NCBI GenBank assembly: GCA_949825025.1
Contig: OX463784.1
Location: 9,555,431 to 9,619,430, forward strand
From: Siphlonurus alternatus
Lineage: Eukaryota; Arthropoda; Insecta; Ephemeroptera; Siphlonuridae
Direction of reading: 5' to 3'
DNA length: 64,000 nt
A model generated the notes under the pieces. The model saw nothing but the letters and a program-made list of their open reading frames with translations, did no database searches and had not been told where the DNA came from. Shown piece after piece: positions 57,837 to 64,000 of the stretch (its first letter is position 1; each line of letters opens with the position of its first letter). The position numbers were made by a program, and so were the translations under genes.

Positions 57837-59451
57837 GAAAGAGAAAAGAGTCGAATTGTAATAAGAATTTTATTACAATCTTATTGAATCATTAAGGGTA
57901 AGATAACACGAACAATCAATTGTTGTAATCTCATTTGATTAACATGTAAACCTTAGCAACCTCATAATAATGCTGAATTTTTTTTGAGAGACAGTTCTTA
58001 GCACCAAAAAAATGTGGAAAAAATTTCAAAACAATCGGACGATCCAATTTTTTTAAATGAATATTTTAAATTTTCAGTATAGGGCTTTCCCATGGAGACC
58101 TAAACTAAAAAATTCATTTAAAAAAATTGGATTGTCCGATTGTTTTGAAATTTTTTCCATATTTTTTTGGTGCCAAGAACTGTCTCTCAAAAAAAATTCA
58201 GAATCATTATGAGGTTGCTAAGGTTTACATGTTAATCAAATGGGACTACAACATTCGATTGTTCGTGTTATCTTACCCTTAAGTTAATACATTAAAAACT
58301 TGATACAGTATTACGTAAAATCAAGGGACACAGGTAATAAGGTTTACCTTACATCAATTTTTTCTTATACTTGCAATTCTAATTATTTTTTTATGGGACA
58401 GCGATCTCCTTTACTCAAAATTTGAGTTTTACCTAACAATAAGTTGGGTAATAACAAGTTTTTACTTTATTACTCTACTCTTCCTTATTACAAATCTACC
58501 ATCTAAAATAATGTCAACAAGGAACGCCAGTGTTTGTATTTGCAACATTTCCAGGAAATAACCATAAATAGAGGATAAACCTTTCCTGTGTGTTCTTATC
58601 TCAAACCTCAAGATACAGTAAATAAAAAGGAGAAAACAAATAAATTTAGTGCCAATAATCAACATAGATGGCAGCAAAGTGCAATCTGTAAATGGACAAT
58701 CTGCATGAATATTTTTTATTGCAGAAACAAATAGAGGGTACTAAATTATGCTACTCTAAATTTTTTTTAGATTTTTTTTTGAGTCCCGGAACTATTTTTA
58801 AATAGTCATAGGGAGTTCTGTAAGTTATTTAGGCCCCTTGCATCCATGATAAAAGGGATACATGCCTATTGATGCCTCCAGGGGGTGTGGCTGCACTTTC
58901 AATAATTATTTAAAAATAGTTCTTGGACTCTGAAACATCTAGAAAAGAAATCGGAGTATTAAGCCGGTATTACACGATACAATTTTTCTAACTATTGAAT
59001 ACAATTTTTCCTTACAAGAAAGTTTGAACTCCATTTGTTTGTATGGAGATAAAATTTTCTTGTAAGGAAAAATTGTATTCAATAGTAAGAAAAATTGTAT
59101 CGTGTAAAACCGGCTTTATATATTTTTTTATGTTCCATTCAATTTTTATGTTTTTTATTTTATTTTTTTTTTTTTTTTCCATAAAAGATTAAGCCTACTC
59201 CTTCATTGATTTTAGACAGTAATTGATTTATATTTTATTATATTTCCCTCATGAGTACATAAATAACAATTCAGAGTCAGTAATAATGTATTTATTTATT
59301 AATTTTGCTAGAATAGTCTATCACTTTTTTTTCCACTAACATTTATTTTGTTACAGGAGGCATTGTGCTTGCTCTGGGCTGCATGGCCATCTCGTTTGTG
59401 GCCTGGAAATTCTACAAGGCTCGCACCGAGCGCAACTACCACACCCTCTAA
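53492..59451 (+). CDS. CD164: CD164/endolyn-type sialomucin (visgun-like), five exons
   Basis: CD164 family proteins are heavily glycosylated type I membrane mucins that cycle between plasma membrane, endosome and lysosome. Exons 53492-53594, 55379-55711, 55984-56028, 56827-57063 and 59357-59451 join in phase (all junctions phase 1) to 813 nt: 270 residues plus TAA. Seen in order: signal peptide (MAKSYALLSIFALFATLFVL); a Cys-rich region with pairs such as CPETTNCTVC and CQKQPTCETC and N-glycosylation sites NCT, NCS, NNT, NST and NTT; a Thr/Pro mucin stalk; FIGGIVLALGCMAISFVAW as membrane segment; and a short basic tail ending ERNYHTL. The FDxxSFIGGIVL and ERNYHTL blocks are the family signature, and YHTL is a YxxPhi lysosomal sorting signal. 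The ATG lies in TAACCATGG. The fly orthologue is visgun. Confidence 0.94.
55379..55711 (+). CDS. CD164: CD164-like exon 2 (Cys-rich region)
   Basis: Acceptor GATTTCAG, donor GTAAGC at 55712; 333 nt, phase 1-1. Encodes DVKCPETTNCTVCVTTANCS through DLVTDISKC, about twelve Cys, probably disulphide bonded in the lumen, and several N-x-S/T sites. It is much GC-richer than the introns around it. Confidence 0.95.
55740..55793 (+). repeat. (TTTA)n microsatellite
   Basis: About 13 perfect TTTA units, 28 bp after the donor of CD164 exon 2. Confidence 0.95.
55984..56028 (+). CDS. CD164: CD164-like exon 3, 45-nt mucin exon
   Basis: Acceptor GTTACAG, donor GTAAGT at 56029; phase 1-1. Encodes CNATPPTPPITTSTP. 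The split Cys codon (T|GT) and matching phases support it. It can be skipped in frame, and vertebrate CD164 is known to vary its mucin exons. Confidence 0.88.
56121..56480. mobile_element. TA-flanked MITE with 100 bp inverted arms, family L
   Basis: TA-CAGAGGTGTTCTTCAAAAT and ATTTGAAGAACGCCTCTG-TA ends; inverse arms continue through GCATGGGAGGAAGAGTTGAA and GCGGTCGGCGGCT / AGCCGCCGACCGC. TA target suggests Tc1/mariner. In CD164 intron 3. Confidence 0.85.
56827..57063 (+). CDS. CD164: CD164-like exon 4 (Thr/Pro mucin stalk)
   Basis: Acceptor TTTTTTCAG, donor GTGAGA at 57064; 237 nt, phase 1-1. Encodes a dense Thr/Pro stalk with APTTTPTP-type units and a repeated TTVAPP hexapeptide, then RRFDGPSFI, the conserved lead-in to the membrane segment. 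Dense O-glycosylation is expected. Confidence 0.93.
57113..57620. mobile_element. Foldback family P, copy 1 (two stacked hairpins), split by a hAT MITE
   Basis: The left end ATGGAAGGAG (57113-57122) continues as TCATTG at 57416 beyond the family-H insertion. Two hairpins follow, 57425-57494 and 57538-57601, each with GTAGCCAGTTCAATAGAC opposite a GGTTACTGAACCTTC arm. The right end is TTCCTTCAATGG. In CD164 intron 4. Confidence 0.7.
57123..57407 (-). mobile_element. hAT-type MITE family H, copy 2 (285 bp)
   Basis: Termini CAAAGTCTTCTGCTCG / CGAGTAGAAGACTTTG; its interior matches copy 1 in reverse. Flanked by perfect 8 bp repeats GGAAGGAG (57115-57122 and 57408-57415). It landed in the left arm of a family-P foldback, so P is older. 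In CD164 intron 4. Confidence 0.9.
57788..57830 (+). repeat. Poly(A) tract of 43
   Basis: Uninterrupted A run followed by GAGAAAGAAAGAGAAAAG, 60 bp before the TTAA palindrome at 57892. No retroposon body or TSD is evident. Confidence 0.9.
57892..58282. mobile_element. TTAA-flanked palindrome, subfamily with different interior
   Basis: 391 bp. The ends TTAAGGGTAAGATAACACG and CGTGTTATCTTACCCTTAA are perfect inverses and match family B, but the arms differ (AACAATCGGACGATCCAATT / ATTGGATTGTCCGATTGTTT, AGAGACAGTTCTTAGCACCA / TGGTGCCAAGAACTGTCTCT). Confidence 0.88.
58285..58470 (-). repeat. Dispersed repeat family R, copy 3 (inverted)
   Basis: Carries GCGATCTCCTTTACTCAAAA and ACCTAACAATAAGTTGGGTA followed by ATAACAAGTTTTTAC, the reverse of copy 1. 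In CD164 intron 4, directly after a TTAA palindrome. Confidence 0.55.
58722..59160. mobile_element. Foldback element family A, copy 3, interrupted
   Basis: The left arm has GCAGAAACAAATAGAGGG and a CCCGGAACTATTTTTAAATA stretch; the right arm starts near 58905. A family-K palindrome (58961-59117) sits in the right arm, and the last terminal part afterwards is badly decayed. In CD164 intron 4. Confidence 0.65.
58961..59117. mobile_element. Palindromic MITE family K, copy 2, nested
   Basis: GCCGGTATTACACGATACAA and TTGTATCGTGTAAAACCGGC ends; arms match copy 1. Lies inside family-A copy 3. A terminal fragment of the family may also be at 55113-55160. Confidence 0.82.
59357..59451 (+). CDS. CD164: CD164-like exon 5 (membrane segment and tail)
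   Basis: Acceptor TGTTACAG; 95 nt to TAA at 59449-59451. Encodes GGIVLALGCMAISFVAWKFY then KARTERNYHTL. The C-terminal NYHTL is the family's tyrosine sorting motif. A candidate AATAAA lies at 59710-59715, but the AT-rich 3' sequence has others. Confidence 0.95.
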
Positions 59452-59948
59452 GTTAAGTCACCACAGCGACCGCTCTCTTCAGGTTTCTTCAGTTCCCTCA
59501 GCAAGTTGATTGGTCAGAATTTTCTTACTTGATTTGTTGTAAAAATAATTAAGTTTGAAATTTTCTGTTATTATATGAATCTAATTTAAATTCTATTATA
59601 TTTGGCTCTTAAATTCAGATTTTATAGGCTATTCTAGTTTTCAATACAAAATAACTATTAATTTTTCTTCAAAATTACAAATATTTCATGCCATGTTAGT
59701 TAACCATTCAATAAATCAATCAATAATTGCTATTAATTTGGTCAGTAATTTTTAAATTATGAAATATATAAGAACTTCTATTTATTACTAGAAATAATTT
59801 TTAAAAATATATGAAGAAACTTTAATAAAAAAAAAATTATAGGAGAATTAAATAAATTGGACTGTATAATTTAATTAGAAAATTAAGTTAGTTAAACAAT
59901 TTCAGAAATTTATAGAATTTCTCTTTAAAAATAAAAGACCTTATAATA

Positions 59949-59965
59949 GGGGGGGGGGGGGGGGG
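59949..59965 (+). repeat. Poly(G) tract of 17
   Basis: A G run in AT-rich sequence downstream of CD164; shorter G/C runs occur at 18461-18473 and 4271-4280. Confidence 0.9.
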
Positions 59966-60164
59966 TAAATGGAATTCAAGTGCTAGTTTACCGTTATATG
60001 GTTAATTCTTTTTTATCCATACGAATTAATTTAACGCAGTTTGTAAAACTCAATAAACATGATGCTCTCATAAGCATTAATTGTTTAAAAAATTACAATG
60101 TAGAAATCTACATTATTAAATATCACATTTTTTTTTTTTTTTTTTTTAATAATAAGTTCATACA

Positions 60165-60431
60165 GGCTATGGTCCGTTACCTGGTTGTGATGGTTGTCAG
60201 CCATGGCCATTTGAAACTCGCGCGCTCCCAAAATGAAGTAGAGGGGGAGTACTTCCGGTTGCGAGTGGCTGGGAAAAATTCTCCCAACTCATCACAGCAA
60301 AGTTACGTTTGGGGGAAAACTTTAAAAGCAATGTTGGTTGTTTTGTTTGTTGCCATCAAAATTTTTGACTGTCGGTCAGTCCGTATCATCAAAAATTCAC
60401 ATCCATCACAACCAAATAACGGACCATAGCC
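60165..60431. mobile_element. Palindromic MITE family M, 267 bp
   Basis: GGCTATGGTCCGTTACCTGG and its inverse ending AACGGACCATAGCC; GTTGTGATGG / CCATCACAAC inside. The long open frame over it is not a gene. Confidence 0.78.
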
Positions 60432-60566
60432 ACAGTATAACAGATCTTAGATTACCGGTAGACTTGACGTCACCTGATCAGCTGTATGTCGCCAGCCTAT
60501 GTCTGGCCATGTTAAAATACAAAAGACGATTGAAGTAATCTACACATAAACTAAGATCTGTAATTC
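60432..60566. mobile_element. Palindromic MITE family C, copy 2, decayed
   Basis: Begins ACAGTATAACAGATCTTAGA, directly after the family-M palindrome, and ends near AAGATCTGTAATTC. The interior differs from copy 1. Confidence 0.6.
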
Positions 60567-61583
60567 ATTGCAGGAATAATAATGATAAAAAAAAAATTAC
60601 AGTAAGTATTTTGGGTTTTCAATAAACGCTAGACCAATTTATAAGTAGAAAATTAAGAAATAAAATTTTAAATTAGTAAAATTATTTTTGTGAATAATTT
60701 TATTAAAAAAAAAAAAAACATAGTTGACAATTCAACAGTAAAAATTAATTAGAATTTACGGCATTTTCAATTTCTGATCTCTTACAAAAAAAATGAAATT
60801 AATTAATAATAATGTTGTTGCTGGCTCAATTATGGAAAAATTAATTATCTATATTTCCTTAAAATCTAATGTATTGTCAATTTTGTTTTATTTTTTGAAA
60901 AACTTTTTTTTTTTTTTTTTGCAAGTGTGCAAAAATATTTTAGCAATTGATTTTGCTTATGCACTTTGAAATAATGATATAAAAATGTTTATTATATAAT
61001 TATAATGTGAACTCTTATAATTTTAAGAGCAAATAATATAGAGCAAGCTTTTGAAATGGCATATTTCAATATAAAGATTATTACTTTTTGTTAGGTCTAT
61101 TATTATTATTATAAAACCTAAAACATCACCCTTATTGTAATATGCTTTTTCAATGCAAATGGCAATTTTTTGTTTTAATTTTTCATTTCAGTGTTGTTTT
61201 TTTTAGAATTTCATTTTTGGACGCTAAAAAAAATAATAATAATAATTTTCTTAAAAAAATATGACTAATTAATGATAATTAGTTTTTTCTTCGTGTGTAA
61301 GTTTGCTCTTGTATATAAATATAATATCTCATTTTTTTGTTTAATTTTAGTTAATTATTTTCTTTGTTAAGTTGGAAACACAGGAAGGTTATTGTTAAAA
61401 AAAAAAATATTAAGTCATTTAAATAAAAAGAAGTGACCTGTGAGCCATTTATTTTATAAGTCAATTAATTGTTATTTTTTTAAATTTAGCAATGTGATAA
61501 GAAAAATATGTTGTCATAGAAAAGAAAAATTTAATTTAAAAAACAAAAATAATATTCTTTCTGTAAATCAATCACTATGGAAT

Positions 61584-61889
61584 ATCAACCTCAATTTTTT
61601 TATTGCAGAAATGGATAGAGGGTTCAAAGTTATGCTAACCTGAATTTTTTCAGATTTTTTAGAGCCCGGAAACTATTTTTAAAAAATTATTGAAAGCTCT
61701 TTTTGTGACGTCACGAGACACCGCTCCTTAAGAAAAAGATAAGACTTGCCGCCACGTGACGTCACAAAAAGGACTTTCAATTAATTTTTAAAAATAGTTC
61801 CCGGTCTGTAAAAAAATCTGAAAAAAATCAGGGTAGCATAACTTTTCACCCTCTATCCATTTCTGCAATAAAAAAAATTGAGGTTGATA
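61584..61889. mobile_element. Foldback element family A, copy 4 (best preserved)
   Basis: Nearly perfect arms of about 125 bp from TATCAACCTCAA to TTGAGGTTGATA. Each contains ATTGCAGAAATGGATAGAGG, and GTGACGTCAC-type motifs face each other near the loop. It defines the family ends used for the other copies. Confidence 0.85.
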
Positions 61890-63760
61890 CTACATTGCTT
61901 TAAATCAATAGATATTATCTCCACTACTTCATAACATAAACCATGAACTGATTGATTTTGAAGTAACAGTAGATAATATTTTTTAAATAAAAGCATAAGA
62001 TATGTTTCTATCTTTGAAAAAAAAATATTAAACTGTATTTTCTTTTTTAATTAACAAGTCAATCAAGGTATTTATTTTATAAAAGCGTGCCTCAATAATA
62101 TTGAAATGATCTATAATAATAATTAAAATCAATTGCGCTTGAAAAGTTAATATTTTTTTAAAATATGTTCAGAAATAAATTTAGATTTTTAACTAGCGTA
62201 ATGTTTAAAATTTGAATCTCAAATGTTAAATTAATGCTAGAATATATTAATTTATTTCTTATATATATACAGTGTGTAATAATAAAAATATATATTATAA
62301 TATTAATACACAATATATAAAATGTGAATTATATTTAATGTATAAAATATGGGGTGATAGCATAATATATACTTGATTTTTATGTGTAAACCGCCGTCCA
62401 ATTTTAGCTAGGGAGGTAAATAAAAAATAAATAAACAGTAAAAAGACATGTTTAGACATTATCACAATGTGTAGCTTATTTGCAGATGGGAGTCTTTTGA
62501 AATGTGCTTATTGATTTTAGATTGAGAAGTATTATAAAATGATTTTTTTTTTTTTTTTTTTTTTTTAATTTATTGGGGCATAAATTTATGGAGAAATTTT
62601 ATAGACCTTTTAAAAATTCTTTGATTTAGCAGAATTAAAACTCGAATCCATTTATAAATTATTACTCTTTGTCTCAAAATACTTAAGGTCTTCTTTTGGA
62701 ATATTTTACTAACTTTCACCCACTACATCTATTAAATTAAATTTGATGACTTTACACAAAAAATAATAATAATAATTAAAAATTGACTTCATACATTTAA
62801 AAGCTTATTTATCATATTTTTTTTTATTTATTTATTGTATTTTTATTTTTTTTTATTTTCCCCATTCAGAAAAGTTTGCAAAATTCAAACAAAAAGCATT
62901 TCTTCAGCTATTAAAAAAATGAACATGGAAATTGTTCATTCCTAAAAACTATGAGCACGATTTTATGCTTCCATCTTTTGTATTTATAACATGTATTAAT
63001 AAATTTCATCCTAGCTGTATAAGTACTGTATTTCATAAAAAAAAACTTACATTGTGAATCTCAAAATGTAATTTTTTAATCAATATTTTATTTGCAAGGT
63101 TTAAACCTCAAGAGGCACGCTATTTTTCTGTAAAAATTTCACATCAGTATACAAAAAATATCTTCAATAAAATAAGTATCCAAATAATTGTGGAAATTTG
63201 CAATAAGTGTTAAACTTTTTGTATGCAAAATTTTGTAAAAGTTTACTTATTAAAATTGCACTGCAAAATGTGGAGCATATTTGTATTGTTCATCAATATT
63301 TTTGTCCCATGGTTATTGGAATATTTCTGAGAAATTATAAAATTTAACACAAATTGCAAATTTTCTATGTAATAAAATTGAAATGTAAGAAATTATAAAT
63401 GTAAAAAGAACTGTTCATTTTGTATGCAATATGTAAATAAAAAAAAATGTAAAAATTTCATTAGAAAATTGTTGATATTTTCGTGCTTGAAATTTTTACT
63501 ATTTTAAGTTAATATTGTAATTACAGTGCATATAATTGAGCAAAAAAAAAATGAACTTTTTCATTCCTTAAACGATAAATTCAATTTTTTTCTTTACTTT
63601 TTTAGAATTTTATTTCTCCTTTCTCCTTTTTATATCGACAAAATATTTAAGAAATAATTTAAATAAGCAGAGGATAAATTAATAGCCTGTAATAGGTGTA
63701 AATTTACATATACGTGTCAATTATATTTAAAAAATATGTATATTTTTAATTAGTTATTTG

Positions 63761-63820
63761 AGGGCATACATGACCAAAATGTGTCAATTGACTCAATTGC
63801 CCCAAGAAACCAACCAACCA
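63761..63820 (+). mobile_element. Mini-retroposon copy 5, interrupted at its tail
   Basis: AGGGCATACATGACC start, a short internal duplication (CAATTG repeated), and an ACCAACCAACCA tail. A TTAA-flanked palindrome begins at the very next base (63821), so any right TSD lies beyond the window. Confidence 0.7.
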
Positions 63821-64000
63821 TTAAGGGTAAGGTAACGCCACCTATGTTAAAAAAAATCCCTCACAACAATTCTGAAAAAAATTTAAAATGTTCTCCTCTA
63901 CACCCCCTATCAGTAGCTAAAATATCAGGTGTACAAATACGATCTAGTTTTTGAGTTATGAATTTTTAAAGTTGACCAATTTAACATGGGAGTTTCATTT
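63821..64000. mobile_element. TTAA-flanked palindrome family B, copy 4, cut by window end
   Basis: TTAAGGGTAAGGTAACGCC, then the family's left arm up to the loop; the right arm lies outside the window. Inserted at the tail of mini-retroposon copy 5. Confidence 0.82.

Larger units (their letters stand above)
59452..64000. other. CD164 3' UTR and downstream region
   Basis: AT-rich, with candidate AATAAA at 59710-59715, the G17 run, family-M and family-C palindromes, family-A copy 4, mini-retroposon copy 5 and the truncated TTAA palindrome. No further gene recognised. Confidence 0.75.

Noticed and set aside
57740..57892. Poly(A)-tailed retroposon ending at the A43 tract
   Set aside because: No body homology and no flanking direct repeat found.
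59980..60429. 149-codon + frame downstream of CD164
   Set aside because: The 3' half is the family-M palindrome and the 5' half is AT-rich low complexity with no recognisable domain.
1..64000. CRISPR arrays, operons, bacterial-type elements
   Set aside because: The spliced animal genes and repeat types make these inapplicable, and no spaced identical repeats of that kind were seen.

Overview
This is a stretch of nuclear DNA from an animal, almost certainly an arthropod. Short GC-richer coding exons are separated by long, very AT-rich introns with GT/AG splice sites. Sequence between genes is crowded with small palindromic transposable elements. The protein sequences are closest to what I know of insect orthologues, but I cannot place the organism to order.

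Three protein-coding genes are present. (1) About 1-44.4 kb, + strand: the 3' part of osa (eyelid/ARID1/BAF250), the DNA-binding subunit that defines the BAP/BAF form of the SWI/SNF chromatin remodeller. Twenty exons (9214-44419) join with consistent reading phases into 2163 residues plus stop: a Pro/Gly/Gln-rich disordered half, the ARID domain split over two exons (26182-26451 and 27260-27476), and the C-terminal BAF250_C region. The start codon lies left of the window, so bases 1-9213 are read as intron. (2) 49532-50605, - strand: a two-exon multi-pass membrane protein of the TMEM267 family. (3) 53492-59451, + strand: a five-exon CD164/endolyn-type sialomucin (visgun in flies) with signal peptide, Cys-rich region, Thr/Pro mucin stalk, one membrane segment and a C-terminal YHTL sorting signal. 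TMEM267 and CD164 are divergent (head to head), with about 2.9 kb between their coding parts; a 5'-truncated non-LTR retrotransposon with an intact reverse-transcriptase frame fills much of it.

The non-coding sequence is unusually informative because target-site duplications (TSDs) can still be read. I find: hAT-type miniature elements with 7-8 bp TSDs (13651, 15107, 19085, 57123); TA-flanked Tc1/mariner-like palindromes (1991, 32617, 56121); a TTAA-flanked palindrome family (25615, 46796, 47432, 57892, 63821); a tRNA-Glu-derived SINE with an 11 bp TSD (22259-22579); and several further foldback families with two or more copies here. Several are nested, so insertion order can be read.

The most novel signal is a family of tiny elements (about 48-62 bp). 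Their body can fold into one small hairpin and ends in an (AACC)n-type tail. Five copies are visible, and three carry clear 10-11 bp TSDs. They look like a discrete retroposed hairpin RNA rather than random truncations of something longer. All family calls are from reading by eye; none was checked by database search.
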